A stretch of DNA of 64,000 nucleotides from Rhodococcus sp. X156 (GCF_004006015.1 NZ_CP034766.1:2203001-2267000), one strand, 5' to 3'. Positions 19,004 through 29,303 are shown, counted from the first letter of the stretch. Program-made: numbers and translations. The notes: generated by a model not told the origin, from the letters alone.

Positions 19004-20731
19004 ATGCCTCAGCTGCGACTGGCCCTCGCCCAGGTCAACCCGTGCGTCGGCGACCTGAGCGGCAACACCGACCTGGTGCTCGAGTGGACCCGGCGCGCCG
19101 TGCAGGGCGGTGCCCACGTGGTGCTGCTGCCGGAGATGGTGCTCACCGGGTACCCGGTGGAGGACCTGGCGCTGCGTCGCTCGTTCGCAGCGGCCTCGCG
19201 CCAGGCGCTGGACGCCCTGGCCGGCCGGCTGGCCGAGGCGGGCTGCGGCGACGCCTGCGTGGTGGTCGGCTACCTCGACCACGACGACCAGGGCGCCCGC
19301 AACTGCGCCGCGGTGCTGCAGGACGGCGTGGTGCAGGCCCGCTACACCAAGCACCACCTGCCCAACTACGGCGTCTTCGACGAGTTCCGCTACTTCGCCG
19401 CCGGCGACGACCTGCCGGTGCTGCGGGTGCACGGCCTGGACCTGGGCATCGTGATCTGCGAGGACATCTGGCAGGACCACGGCCCGGTGGCCGCCTACGG
19501 CGAGGCGGGGGTGGACCTGCTGCTGTGCCTGAACGGCTCGCCCTACGAGCGCAGCAAGGACGACACCCGCGGCGCGCTGGTGGCCCGGCGCGCGGCCGAG
19601 GCGGGCGCGGCGATCGCCTACGTCAACCTGGTGGGCGGACAGGACGAGCTGGTCTTCGACGGCGACTCCATGGTGGTGAACGCTGCCGGTGACGTCCTGG
19701 CGCGGGCGCCGCAGTTCAGCGAGCACCTGCTGCTGGTGGACGTGGACCTGGCCGCCGGCGGCGAGCGCGCGCAGGCGGTGCCGGGCTGGCAGCTGCAGCG
19801 GGTGACGCTGTCGCCGGAGCCGCTGCCGGCGTGGGAGCCGCAGCAGGCCCCGGTGGTGGCAGCACTGTCGGAGCCGGCGGAGGTGTGGGGCGCGCTGGTC
19901 ACCGGGCTGCGCGACTACGTGCACAAGAACCACTTCGCCTCGGTGGTGCTGGGCCTGTCCGGGGGCATCGACTCGGCGGTGGTGGCCGCGCTGGCGGTGG
20001 ACGCGCTCGGCCCGGACGCGGTGCACGGGGTGTCGCTGCCGTCGTCGTACTCCTCCGAGCACTCCCGCTCCGACGCCGACGACCTGGCCAAGCGCACCGG
20101 GCTGCACTACCGGGTGGAGCCGATCGCGCCGCTGGTGGACGCCTTCGTCCAGCAGCTGCACCTCACCGGGCTGGCCGAGGAGAACGTGCAGGCCCGCTGC
20201 CGCGGTGTGACGCTGATGGGGCTGTCCAACGCCGAGGGCCACCTGGTGCTGGCCACCGGCAACAAGAGCGAGCTCGCGGTGGGCTACTCCACCATCTACG
20301 GCGACGCCGTGGGCGGGTTCGCCCCGATCAAGGACGTGCCCAAGACGATGGTGTGGGAGCTGGCGCGGTGGCGCAACGCCGCGGCCGCCGAGCGCGGGGA
20401 GACCCCGCCCATCCCCGACGCGTCGATCACCAAGGAGCCCTCGGCCGAGCTGCGGCCGGGCCAGCTCGACAGCGACTCGCTGCCGGACTACGCGGTGCTG
20501 GACGAGATCCTGGCCCGCTACGTGGAGGGCGACGCCAGCTTCGCGGAGATGGTGGCCGACGGCTTCGACCCCGAGCTGGTGGAGGACGTGGTGCGCAAGG
20601 TCGACCGCGCGGAGTACAAGCGGCGCCAGTACCCGCCGGGCACCAAGATCGGCGTCAAGGCCTTCGGCCGGGACCGCCGGCTGCCGCTGACCAACAGCTG
20701 GCGCGAGCGCGCCCCGGAGCAGCAAACGTGA
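19004..20731 (+). CDS. nadE: Glutamine-dependent NAD synthetase
   Basis: 575-aa two-domain enzyme making NAD from deamido-NAD, ATP and glutamine-derived ammonia. The N-terminal nitrilase-type glutaminase has the triad Glu44 (LLPEMVLTGY), Lys116 (YTKHHLPN) and Cys152 (IVICEDIW). The C-terminal synthetase begins near residue 290 with the PP-loop LSGGIDS at 318-324, followed by NKSELAVGYSTIYGD and the late KRRQYPPG motif. It is the shorter bacterial type, not the roughly 680-residue enzyme of M. tuberculosis. It sits between the hydrolase and panB, a break in mycobacterial order. Confidence 0.95.
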   Translation: MPQLRLALAQVNPCVGDLSGNTDLVLEWTRRAVQGGAHVVLLPEMVLTGYPVEDLALRRSFAAASRQALDALAGRLAEAGCGDACVVVGYLDHDDQGARNCAAVLQDGVVQARYTKHHLPNYGVFDEFRYFAAGDDLPVLRVHGLDLGIVICEDIWQDHGPVAAYGEAGVDLLLCLNGSPYERSKDDTRGALVARRAAEAGAAIAYVNLVGGQDELVFDGDSMVVNAAGDVLARAPQFSEHLLLVDVDLAAGGERAQAVPGWQLQRVTLSPEPLPAWEPQQAPVVAALSEPAEVWGALVTGLRDYVHKNHFASVVLGLSGGIDSAVVAALAVDALGPDAVHGVSLPSSYSSEHSRSDADDLAKRTGLHYRVEPIAPLVDAFVQQLHLTGLAEENVQARCRGVTLMGLSNAEGHLVLATGNKSELAVGYSTIYGDAVGGFAPIKDVPKTMVWELARWRNAAAAERGETPPIPDASITKEPSAELRPGQLDSDSLPDYAVLDEILARYVEGDASFAEMVADGFDPELVEDVVRKVDRAEYKRRQYPPGTKIGVKAFGRDRRLPLTNSWRERAPEQQT

Positions 20732-20839
20732 CGAAGGTCGCTCCCGTGCGGAACCTGACGCTGCGAGTGGCACGATTTGCGCTGTCAGCACCGTGCAACC
20801 CGGGGACCCGACGAGGGCCTCGAGGGAGGATGGACAACG

Positions 20840-21742
20840 ATGTCCGCAACCAGCCACGACCAGACCCAGCCCGCCGAGACCCCGCCCACCGAGACCCAAC
20901 CCGCTGAGACCCAGCCCTACGGCGGCACCCCGGCTGAGCCCCAGCGCCGCGGCAAGACCCGCACGCACCACATCGCGGCGATGAAGGAGCGTGGCGAGCG
21001 CTGGGCCATGCTCACCGCCTACGACTACTCCAGCGCCAAGATCTTCGACGAGGCCGGCATCCCGGTGCTCCTGGTGGGCGACTCCGCCGCCAACGTGGTC
21101 TACGGCTACGAGACCACCGTCCCGGTGACCGTGGACGAGCTGCTGCCGCTGGTGCGCGGCGTGGTCCGGGGCGCTCCGCACGCCCTGGTGGTGGCCGACC
21201 TGCCCTTCGGCACCTACGAGGCCGGCCCGGAGCAGGCCGTCGCCACTGCGGTGCGCTTCCTCAAGGAGGGCCTGGCCCACGCGGTGAAGCTGGAGGGCGG
21301 CGAGCGGGTGGCCCCGCAGATCGCCGCGATCACCGCCGCGGGGATCCCGGTGATGGCCCACATCGGCTTCACCCCGCAGAGCGTCAACGGCCTGGGCGGC
21401 TTCCGGGTGCAGGGCCGCGGCAGCGGTGCCGACCAGCTGGTCGCCGACGCCCTCGCCGTGCAGGATGCCGGTGCGTTCTCCGTGGTGATGGAGATGGTCC
21501 CGGCCCACCTGGCCGAGGAGATCACGGCCAAGCTGGGCATCGCCACCGTCGGCATCGGGGCCGGCCCGGCCTGCGACGGCCAGGTGCTGGTGTGGCAGGA
21601 CATGGCCGGGATGAGCTCGGGAAAGGGCCCCAAGTTCGTCAAGCGCTTCGGCGAGGTGGGCAGCGCCCTGGGCGACGCCGCGTCGGCCTACGCCGAGGAG
21701 GTCCGGGCCGGGTCCTTCCCCGCCCCGGAGCACTGCTTCTAG
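20840..21742 (+). CDS. panB: 3-methyl-2-oxobutanoate hydroxymethyltransferase PanB
   Basis: First enzyme of pantothenate synthesis, adding a hydroxymethyl group from methylene-THF to ketoisovalerate. 300 aa with [56 protein letters not shown]-type and VEMVPA-type motifs of the family. The first about 38 residues are a low-complexity Thr/Glu/Pro-rich tail with three ETQP-like repeats, not part of the catalytic barrel. The ATG at 20840 follows GGGAGGA (20824-20830) at 9-nt spacing; an ATG at 20830 is out of frame. Position after the hydrolase matches Rv2225, with nadE inserted. Confidence 0.96.
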   Translation: MSATSHDQTQPAETPPTETQPAETQPYGGTPAEPQRRGKTRTHHIAAMKERGERWAMLTAYDYSSAKIFDEAGIPVLLVGDSAANVVYGYETTVPVTVDELLPLVRGVVRGAPHALVVADLPFGTYEAGPEQAVATAVRFLKEGLAHAVKLEGGERVAPQIAAITAAGIPVMAHIGFTPQSVNGLGGFRVQGRGSGADQLVADALAVQDAGAFSVVMEMVPAHLAEEITAKLGIATVGIGAGPACDGQVLVWQDMAGMSSGKGPKFVKRFGEVGSALGDAASAYAEEVRAGSFPAPEHCF

Positions 21743-21969
21743 CCAGGGCGAGCCGCACGCCGCCGGGGCGCACCCGTGCCCGGTGGCGCGCGGCCCACGC
21801 TCCCGCCGAGCGATGCGGGCAACCCGGGAGCAAAGCCGCTGGTCACCCCGCTGCCACCCGGGTAGACGTTTCAGTGGACAGTCGTGCATCATGGCCCCAC
21901 CCAGTCCTGTGAACTGCATCACGCAGACCTGAGTGCCGTTGGTCATCCGATCACGAGGGGGCTCCCGCC

Positions 21970-23172
21970 GTGCCAGCAAGATCCGTACCACTGCCGCAAC
22001 TGCGTCGGCGCACCTGGACGGCGGCGGGCGCCGCAGCTGCAGCGCTGGGCGCCACGGCCATGGAGGTCCGTCGCCGGATGCAGGAGACCAAGGATCCCGC
22101 CGCCGCGCTGCACCCGGACGTGGACCTGCTGCGCGGCGCCGCCTCCCGGCTCACCACTCCCCTGCTGCCCGACGACTACCTGCACCTGCTCAACCCGCTG
22201 TGGTCGGCGCGGGAGCTGCGCGGCAAGGTGGTCAAGGTGGTGAAGGAGACCGACACCGCCGCCACGCTGGTGATCAAGCCCGGCTGGGGCTGGTCCTTCG
22301 ACTACAAGCCCGGCCAGTACGTCGGGATCGCCACCCAGCTGGAGGGCCACTGGTACTGGCGCTCGTACTCGTTGACGTCCTCGCCGCGCCGCGACCAGGG
22401 CCACATCTCCATCACCGTGAAGGCCACGCCGGAGGGCTTCGTCTCCAACCACCTGGTCAACGGGGTGGAGCCGGGCTCCATCGTGCGGCTGGCCTCTCCC
22501 AAGGGCGACTTCACCCTGCCCGACCCGCCCCCGGCGAAGGCGCTGTTCCTCACCGCGGGCAGCGGCATCACCCCGGTGATGGGCATGCTGCGCACCCTCA
22601 AGCGGCGCGGCGGCATGACGGACATCCTGCTCATCCACTCCGCCCCCGACGCCGCGGACATGCTCTTCCGCGAGGAGCTGAAGCAGCTGGAGGCGGACTT
22701 CCCGACCTTCCGGCTGCACGAGCAGCTCACCAGGGAGAAGGGCAAGCTGCAGCTCAAGGACCTCGGCGAGGTCTGCCCGGACTGGACGGAGCGCCAGACC
22801 TGGGCGTGCGGTCCGGCGCCGATGCTGGACTCCGCCGAGGAGCACTGGAAGCAGCACAACCTGTCCGAGCAGCTGCACATGGAGCGATTCACGGTGGCGC
22901 TGTCGGGGGGCGGCGGCGAGGGCGGCACGGTCACCTACCAGGTGTCCGACAAGACCATCGAGGTGGACGGGGCCACCACGCTGCTGGACGCCGGCGAGAA
23001 GGCCGGCATCCAGATGCCCTTCGGCTGCCGGATGGGCATCTGCCAGTCCTGCGTGGTGCCGCTGCTGGAGGGCAGCGTGCGCGACCTGCGCTCGGGGCAG
23101 GACCACCACGAGGGCGACCGAATTCAGACTTGCGTCTCCGCTGCCGCGGGCGACTGCGTACTCGAAGCTTAG
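21970..23172 (+). CDS. Ferredoxin reductase with C-terminal 2Fe-2S domain (desaturase partner)
   Basis: 400-aa electron-transfer flavoprotein. An N-terminal extension of about 70 residues precedes the FAD-binding barrel with YKPGQYVGI and RSYSLTSSP (about 113-137), then the NAD(P)H domain with [15 protein letters not shown] (about 193-207), and a plant-type 2Fe-2S ferredoxin with CRMGICQSC and a final Cys in RIQTC. It resembles M. tuberculosis Rv3230c, the reductase that serves the desaturase DesA3. The GTG at 21970 has GAGGGGG at 8-nt spacing. The desaturase gene starts 12 nt after its stop, so they form an operon. The 227-nt gap before it shows no clear operator. Confidence 0.93.
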   Translation: MPARSVPLPQLRRRTWTAAGAAAAALGATAMEVRRRMQETKDPAAALHPDVDLLRGAASRLTTPLLPDDYLHLLNPLWSARELRGKVVKVVKETDTAATLVIKPGWGWSFDYKPGQYVGIATQLEGHWYWRSYSLTSSPRRDQGHISITVKATPEGFVSNHLVNGVEPGSIVRLASPKGDFTLPDPPPAKALFLTAGSGITPVMGMLRTLKRRGGMTDILLIHSAPDAADMLFREELKQLEADFPTFRLHEQLTREKGKLQLKDLGEVCPDWTERQTWACGPAPMLDSAEEHWKQHNLSEQLHMERFTVALSGGGGEGGTVTYQVSDKTIEVDGATTLLDAGEKAGIQMPFGCRMGICQSCVVPLLEGSVRDLRSGQDHHEGDRIQTCVSAAAGDCVLEA

Positions 23173-23183
23173 GGGAGAAGAGC

Positions 23184-24329
23184 ATGGCAATCACCGACAT
23201 CAAGGCCTACGCGCACCTGACCGAGGCCGACGTGGAGAACCTCGGCCGAGAGCTGGACGCGATCCGGCGCGACGTGGAGGAGTCCCGCGGCGACAAGGAC
23301 GCCGCCTACATCCGCAAGGCGATCCAGCTGCAGCGCGGCCTGGCCGCCGGTGGCCGCATCACCCTCTTCGCCAGCGCCTTCCCACCCGCCTGGGTGGCCG
23401 GCACCGCCATGCTCGGCGCGGCCAAGATCATCGAGAACATGGAGCTGGGCCACAACATCATCCACGGCCAGTGGGACTGGATGAACGACCCGGAGATCCA
23501 CTCCACCAGCTGGGAGTGGGACACCACGTGCCCGTCCTCGCACTGGAAGCACTCGCACAACTACATCCACCACAAGTACACCAACGTCGTCGGCAAGGAC
23601 AACGACGTGGGCTACGGCATCCTGCGCGTCACCCGGGACCAGAAGTGGCACCCCATCAACCTGGGGCAGCCGCTCTACAACGCCATGCTGGCCACGCTGT
23701 TCCAGTACGGGGTTGCCCTGCACGACCTGAACATCGAGGCGATCCGCAAGCGGGAGAAGCCGCTGAGCGAGGCCTGGGCCCAGCTGAAGGTGATCGGCCG
23801 CAAGGTCGGCAAGCAGATGGGCAAGGACTACGTGGTCTACCCCCTGCTCACCGGCCCCGCGTTCGTCTCCACGCTCACCGCCAACGCCACGGCCAACCTC
23901 ATCCGCAACCTGTGGTCCTACACGGTGATCTTCTGCGGCCACTTCCCCGACCGCGCGGAGAAGTTCACCGAGGCCGAGCTGGAGCGGGAGACCCCGCCGG
24001 AGTGGTACCTGCGTCAGCTGCTGGGCTCGGCCAACTTCCGCGGCGGCAAGCTCATGACGTTCATGAGCGGCAACCTGAACTACCAGATCGAGCACCACCT
24101 GTTCCCCGACCTGCCCAGCAACCGCTACATCGAGATCGCCGAGCGGGTGAAGGCGCTGTGCGAGAAGTACCAGCTGCCGTACACCACCGGCTCGCTGGCC
24201 CACCAGTACTGGCAGACGCTGCGCACCATCTGGAAGCTGTCGCTGCCGGACCGCTTCCTCACGGCCACTGCCGACGACGCACCGGAGACGGCCTCGGAGC
24301 GCAAGTACGAGCTGCGTGCGGTGGCCTGA
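23184..24329 (+). CDS. Membrane fatty acid desaturase (DesA3-like)
   Basis: 381-aa di-iron acyl desaturase, probably acting on acyl-CoA at the membrane. Histidine boxes are HNIIH at 90-94, HSHNYIHH at 123-130 and QIEHH near residue 300; the order and spacing match the acyl-CoA/acyl-lipid desaturase family. Hydrophobic segments flank the boxes around 60-85 and 215-245. The start ATG at 23184 follows GGGGAGAAG. Electrons would come from the reductase encoded immediately upstream. Double-bond position cannot be inferred; the DesA3 resemblance suggests delta-9. A strong hairpin follows the stop. Confidence 0.92.
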   Translation: MAITDIKAYAHLTEADVENLGRELDAIRRDVEESRGDKDAAYIRKAIQLQRGLAAGGRITLFASAFPPAWVAGTAMLGAAKIIENMELGHNIIHGQWDWMNDPEIHSTSWEWDTTCPSSHWKHSHNYIHHKYTNVVGKDNDVGYGILRVTRDQKWHPINLGQPLYNAMLATLFQYGVALHDLNIEAIRKREKPLSEAWAQLKVIGRKVGKQMGKDYVVYPLLTGPAFVSTLTANATANLIRNLWSYTVIFCGHFPDRAEKFTEAELERETPPEWYLRQLLGSANFRGGKLMTFMSGNLNYQIEHHLFPDLPSNRYIEIAERVKALCEKYQLPYTTGSLAHQYWQTLRTIWKLSLPDRFLTATADDAPETASERKYELRAVA

Positions 24330-24351
24330 GCAGCTGACCAGCCAGGCGCTG

Positions 24352-24390
24352 GGGTGACCTCGGCCGGGCTGAAGAAGGCCGAGGTCACCC
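24352..24390. terminator. Bidirectional terminator after desaturase gene
   Basis: Perfect 14-nt arms GGGTGACCTCGGCC (24352-24365) and GGCCGAGGTCACCC (24377-24390) around an 11-nt loop. The right arm overlaps the last codons of the convergent glycosyltransferase gene. Confidence 0.85.
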
Positions 24391-26280
24391 GGGGGTCTTC
24401 CTCCTCACCTCTCGCCGCACCTGACGAGAGGTGAGCCGCGCCTTCGGGGAGCCCAGGGGCGGGAACTTCAGGCTGAGCACCGCAGCCAGCGTGAAGTAGC
24501 TGCGGACCAGGCGGAAGAGCAGGTACTCGGGCACGTAGAGCACCGCACGCGGTCGGCGCAGCAGCAGGCACACGGCGACCGCGAACAGCGCCGGCAGGCC
24601 GATCACCATCGCCAGCACCGGCTCCCAGCGCAGCCCGGTGAAGGTGCCCGAGAAGACGCCGAACGTGAGGAGCGCGAACAGCAGGACCGGAAGCAGCATC
24701 GCGCGGCGCGCGGCGTTCCACAGGGCGAAGGGGAGCACGACGGCGCCGGCCATCGAGCCCTGCCGCAGCAGCGCCCGCCGGTGGTGGGCAGCGACGTGGT
24801 AGGTGCTGCGGAACCACCGGATCCGCTGCTCGGTCAGGTGGGCCCAGGTGAGGGGTACCTCGGCGTGGTAGACGGCGCGCGGCTCGACGAGGCACCGGTA
24901 GCCCAGCGAGTTCATCCGCATGCAGATGTCGGTGTCCTCGCCGTTCATCCCCTGGCTGATCGGACCGGTCTCCGCGAGGGCCGAGCCTCGGTACGCCGTG
25001 AGCATGCCCGGGATCCCCACGATCCCGTCGTAGCCCAGCCGTGCGACCTGGTAGAACCCGTGTCGCAGGAGCGCCTCGACCAGGCGGACCCGATCGATGA
25101 AGGTCTCGTTCTTCGCCGGCAGCGGCAGCCCACCCACCGCACCCACCCGGTCGTCGTGGAAGTGCCGCACGACCTGCTCGAGGCAGTGGTCGCTGATCAC
25201 GGTGTCGGCGTCGATGCGGACCACGAAGGGTTCCGTGAGCCGGTCCAGGCCGTAGTTCAGGGCCCTGGCCTTGCCCGGTGTCGGACAGGACAGCATGCTC
25301 GAGCTCAGGTGGTGGGCGCGGCCCATGGCTCGCTCGGCGATCCTGGCGGTGTCGTCGGTGGAGACGTTGTCCACCACGTACAGGTGCACCGACGCTGCGT
25401 AGACCCCAGCCGCACGGTCGACCGCAGCGATCGTCTCGGCGATACCGTGGGCTTCGTTGTGCGCTGGGATCAGCACCCCGATCGGCGGTGCGAACCGGAC
25501 CTGGCGGGACCGGGCGACCAGCACGACACCGATGCCGGCTGCGATGAGCACGATCACCTGTTGCACCAGGAAGATTCCGGGGCCGACGCCGCCGAGCAGG
25601 GCGACCTCCCGCATCCCGGACAGGACGGGACCGAATCGCTGCGCGACCAGGGCTGCCAGGGCCCCCGCGATGCTCAACGGCACCAGCAACCGGACCCAGG
25701 CCACGGCGCGGATCCGGGCCGTTGCCGCTGGGGCTGGCGCGGGGTCCGGCAGGTGGGCGTTGCGCAGCACGACCACCGGGAACAGCGCCAGTCCCACGAT
25801 CGCCGCCGTGATCTGCTGGACGGCCACTGGCGGCGAGAGGGCGGGGACCTGGCCAGCGGCCAGCGCGGCGAGGTCCACGGCGAGGGCGGCCAGCAGCACA
25901 CCACCGCACAGCTCGACCAGCACCAGCAGGCGACGCCAGAGGTTGGTGGCCAGGCTGAGGCTGAACACAACGAAGAAGACCAGGACGAACACCCGAACCG
26001 GGATCGTCGCTCGATCGCCCGAGGCGGAGAACACGACGATGTCGCGGCTGTCCTCCAGGTAGCCCAACCCGACCAGGACGGTGATCGCCAGCAGCGCCAG
26101 CAGGCTCAGGGCCACGAACGAGACCAGGCAGCTGTTCACCGCCCGCGGCGACCGGTTCAGGGAGTACTCCTCCGGCGCGCTGTCCACCGAGCGGTAGTGC
26201 TCGAGGACCGCCTCCGGGGCGGTGAGCTCCTCGAGCCCGGAGTCGGCCTGGCCTGACCCGCCCCTCGCCGGGGCGCTCAC
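24385..26280 (-). CDS. Processive family-2 glycosyltransferase (BcsA/PgaC-like)
   Basis: 631-aa membrane polysaccharide synthase. The N-terminal 260 residues contain about six membrane helices. The GT-A domain starts VGVLIPAHNEAHG (about 268-279) and has the UDP-binding DAD (357-359), the general-base GED motif (447-449) and QRIRW at 485-489, the Q(Q/R)xRW signature of processive synthases such as cellulose, hyaluronan and PNAG synthases. Three more helices follow. There is no PilZ domain, so no c-di-GMP control is visible. It begins 7 nt after the BcsB-like frame ends, in an operon with an SQD1-like epimerase. Product polysaccharide unknown. Confidence 0.85.
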   Translation of the reverse strand: MSAPARGGSGQADSGLEELTAPEAVLEHYRSVDSAPEEYSLNRSPRAVNSCLVSFVALSLLALLAITVLVGLGYLEDSRDIVVFSASGDRATIPVRVFVLVFFVVFSLSLATNLWRRLLVLVELCGGVLLAALAVDLAALAAGQVPALSPPVAVQQITAAIVGLALFPVVVLRNAHLPDPAPAPAATARIRAVAWVRLLVPLSIAGALAALVAQRFGPVLSGMREVALLGGVGPGIFLVQQVIVLIAAGIGVVLVARSRQVRFAPPIGVLIPAHNEAHGIAETIAAVDRAAGVYAASVHLYVVDNVSTDDTARIAERAMGRAHHLSSSMLSCPTPGKARALNYGLDRLTEPFVVRIDADTVISDHCLEQVVRHFHDDRVGAVGGLPLPAKNETFIDRVRLVEALLRHGFYQVARLGYDGIVGIPGMLTAYRGSALAETGPISQGMNGEDTDICMRMNSLGYRCLVEPRAVYHAEVPLTWAHLTEQRIRWFRSTYHVAAHHRRALLRQGSMAGAVVLPFALWNAARRAMLLPVLLFALLTFGVFSGTFTGLRWEPVLAMVIGLPALFAVAVCLLLRRPRAVLYVPEYLLFRLVRSYFTLAAVLSLKFPPLGSPKARLTSRQVRREVRRKTPG

Positions 26281-26287
26281 CGGGTGA

Positions 26288-28113
26288 TCACCTCGGGCTC
26301 TCCGCGCGCACCTCGGGGGAGCTCACCACCTGGCCGGTCCTGCTCACCACGAACCCGCCACCGCCTTCGGTGACCAAGCGGGCCTCCTCACGCCCGTACG
26401 CCGGGACGCGCGTGCCCGGGTCGCCCACCGTGGTGAGCACCATGCCGCGCGAGCCCGGCCCGCGCACGCACTGCAGCACGATCCCGTCCCTGAAGGAGGA
26501 GAGATCGAAACCGCCGGAGCGGATCCTGCCGTCCGCCACGGTGACCAGGGTGGAGACGCCGGCGGGGGGTGGCCCGAAGAACAGGAAGGGTCTCGCCCCG
26601 GGGGCGCCGTCCCACACGAAGGCGGCGTCTTGTCGCCAGCCGCTGAACTCGGCCAGCGTCGACACCAGCCCGGCGAGCGACACGGTCGGGTCCTGGAGGC
26701 TGGCGGCCGGCACGATCACGTCGAACCCGCCGGCGTACTGCGCGGGCACGGCCGTGAAGCCGGCGCCGTCCCCCCGAGCGCCAGCGACGACTGCTTGAGC
26801 AGCTGGACGTCGTAGGAGGTCTGACGCACGTTGCACCCGCCGAGGTCACGGTCGCGGATCAGGGTCACGACGACCTCGTTGCGCACCCGCTGGGCGCTGG
26901 CCGGCAGCGGTGCCACCGCCGACTGCCGGCCGGCACTCAACGACGAGCTGGCGACCAGCTCGTCGTTGAGTCGCACCTCCACCAGCCAGCGGGCGTCGGC
27001 AGTGGTGGCTGGGATCAGCATCGCGAGACCGAACGAGGTGGGAACGGCGCCTCCGGGGAGGTCGGCCAGGGAGTACGGAATCCGCCAGCTCCGACGGTCG
27101 GTGATCTGCTGCACCGAGGTGTCCACCCCGAGGGAGTCCAGGGTGACCGGGCCAGCGCCGCTCCGCTCGAGCCGCACGGTCCTGGGGGCGGTGGACCCGG
27201 CGTCGGCGGTGGTGACCGTGCTCGTGGTGAGGAAGGTCGGGACCACGTCGGCCGCGGGCTCCACCACGCCGAGCGTCGCCTCGTCGGCGCGCTCGCCCAC
27301 CCGCACCGAACCGTCGTCGGTCCCCGCGACCCAGTCGAGGGTGGCGAGCACGTCGGGGGGCCCGAGAAGCACCGGCGTGCCCCTGCCACCCTCCCCGTCC
27401 CCGCCGTCGGGGACCTGCGCGGAGTAGGACACGACACGTCCCTGCTGGGTGAGGAACGCGCCCAGGCGCGCGGCGGTCTCGTACCACTCCCGGGAGCGGG
27501 CCCCGGGCGGGAGGACCAGGGTCACCTCGTGGTTGATCCCCGCGACCACGTCGCGCACCGTGCGCAGCGGCTCGTCCAGCGTGCCCCGGACCCGGGTGCG
27601 ATCCGGGTCGAGCACCACCAGTGCGCCGAGCTCGGTGGTGATGTTGCAGAACCGCTGGTCGAGGCTGCCGGTGGTGCGGACCTGCACCGTGAGCGAGCCG
27701 TCCTCGGCCAGCGACTCGGGCAGGTCGATGTCGGCGTCGAGCGCGTGCTCGCCGGCCTCGAGCTGGTCGACGTACACGGCCTCGCCGTCGACCAGCACGC
27801 GCAGGAAGTCCGTGCTCGCCTCGGCGACCTGGGTGTGACCGCGCAAGTTCAGCACCAGGTCGTCGACCCGGGAGTCGACCGGCACCGGGACGGTGAAGCT
27901 CTGCGACGTCGTGGTGTCGTCACTGAGACGGATCCCGTTCGTCTCGCCGATGTCGAGCAGGCTCGCGGAGAAGGCCCGGTCGACGGGCACGTCGTCCTCC
28001 TCGTCCTGGGTGAACCAGGCCGGGCGCAGCAGGGCGACACCGCCCACGACGAGCGCCGCGACGAGGAGGAAGACCAGGGCACCGATCGGCAGCCAGGTTC
28101 GCCGCCCACTCAC
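26288..28113 (-). pseudogene. BcsB-like polysaccharide synthase subunit, interrupted by a frameshift
   Basis: Extracytoplasmic partner of the GT2 enzyme. One N-terminal helix (about 10-30) is followed by a large beta-rich domain resembling the cellulose synthase subunit BcsB (NLRGHTQVAEASTDFLRVLVDG and IPYSLADLPGGAVPTSFGLAML as carbohydrate-binding-like modules). The frame is open from 28113 to a G6 run (26770-26775, read as C6 on the plus strand). It then runs into the wrong frame and stops at 26716. The other frame continues in the expected style (GAGFTAVPAQYAGGFDVIVP) to 26288. One extra G would restore a protein of about 608 aa. Sequencing error, phase variation or true inactivation are all possible. 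Confidence 0.75.
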
Positions 28114-29303
28114 TGCCCTTCCTCCGCCGCGGCCCGCCGGTCCCGGGTCCAGAAGGACTCGGCCCGGATCTTCGAGCGGTCGCAGCGATCGGCGTACCTG
28201 GTGGCGATCTCGATGGACTCCTGCATCAGCCCCTCGCTGACCAGGATCGGCTGGAACCCGAGCGCCCGCAGGTTGCTGTTGCGCAGGGCCAGCTCGTTCG
28301 CGGCGGCCTCGACCCGGGGGTTGGAGACGTGGTCGATCGACCCGTCGAGCATCCCGGCCACGAGTCGGGCGAGGTCCTCCACGCGCAGCGTCTCGGCGAG
28401 CTGGTTCATGATCCGAACCCGGCCCTTGACCTGGTCCGCGGACTCGACGGCCAGCCGGACGCAGCGCACGGAGTCCGCGATGTTGATGAACGCGCGGGTC
28501 TGGCCGCCGGTGCCGTGCACCGTGAGTGGGTAGCCGATGGCCGCCTGCATCAGGAACCGGTTGAGCACGGTGCCGAAGTCACCGTCGTAGTCGAACCGGT
28601 TGACCAGTCGGTCGTCGAGGCGGGTGTCGTCGGTCTGGGTGCCCCACACGATGCCCTGGTGGAGGTCGGTCACCCGCAGGTTGTCGTTCTCGGCGTAGTA
28701 CTGCAGCAGCAGCTGATCCATCGACTTCGTCAGGTGGTAGACGCTGCCGGGCTTGGTCGGGTACAGGATCTCCCGCGTGACCGTCCCGCCGCACCGGTCG
28801 GGATAGGTCACCTCGAGGTAGCCCTCGGGCAGGTCGACCGGGGAGGTCTCGTACCCGTAGACGCCGGTGGTGCCGAGGTGGACCAGGTGGGCGTCCAGCC
28901 GCGCCTCGACGAGACCGGTGAGCACGTTGTGCGTGGCGTTGACGTTGTTGTCGACCGTGTACCGCTTGTGGCCGCTGTCCTCCATCGAGTACGGCGCGGA
29001 GCGCTGCTCGGCGAAGTGGACCACTGCGTCTGGACGCAGCCCGTCCAGCACGGCCAGCAGCCGGTCGTAGTCCTGAGCGAGGTCGAGATCCTCGTACCCG
29101 ATCCCGAGGCCGGTGGCTTCTTCCCAGGCCGCCAGCCGTTCGGCGATCGGGGCGATCGGGGTCAGCGACTGCACCCCGAGCTCGTCGTCGGTCCGCCGCC
29201 GCACCAGGTTGTCGACGATGGTCACCTCGTGGCCCGCGCGGGACAGGTGCACCGCACTGGGCCACCCGCAGAAACCATCTCCCCCGAGCACAAGAACCTT
29301 CAT
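28110..29303 (-). CDS. NAD-dependent sugar-nucleotide epimerase, SQD1/SqdB-like
   Basis: 397-aa extended SDR. The NAD loop GGDGFCGWPSAVHLSRAGHEV (positions 8-28, quoted in part) plus SLTPI, VHFAEQRSAPYSM and NNVNATHNVL are hallmarks of the UDP-sulfoquinovose synthase family. The catalytic YxxxK is Y189-K193 and the substrate-site Thr is in LGTTGVYG (143-150). SQD1 proteins have Glu in this loop (GTMGEYG), here Val, so the reaction could differ from sulfoquinovose formation. The ATG at 29303 is preferred over one 27 nt upstream for its fit to the family N-terminus. It overlaps the BcsB-like gene by 4 nt and heads the operon. Confidence 0.8.
   Translation of the reverse strand: MKVLVLGGDGFCGWPSAVHLSRAGHEVTIVDNLVRRRTDDELGVQSLTPIAPIAERLAAWEEATGLGIGYEDLDLAQDYDRLLAVLDGLRPDAVVHFAEQRSAPYSMEDSGHKRYTVDNNVNATHNVLTGLVEARLDAHLVHLGTTGVYGYETSPVDLPEGYLEVTYPDRCGGTVTREILYPTKPGSVYHLTKSMDQLLLQYYAENDNLRVTDLHQGIVWGTQTDDTRLDDRLVNRFDYDGDFGTVLNRFLMQAAIGYPLTVHGTGGQTRAFINIADSVRCVRLAVESADQVKGRVRIMNQLAETLRVEDLARLVAGMLDGSIDHVSNPRVEAAANELALRNSNLRALGFQPILVSEGLMQESIEIATRYADRCDRSKIRAESFWTRDRRAAAEEGQ

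Noticed and set aside
17252-21991. A 1579-codon minus-strand open frame spanning nadE, panB and the hydrolase
   Set aside because: Only the part below 18904 has protein-like features (lipoprotein signal, GYSYG). The rest is antisense to nadE and panB and has repetitive composition caused by high GC at third positions.
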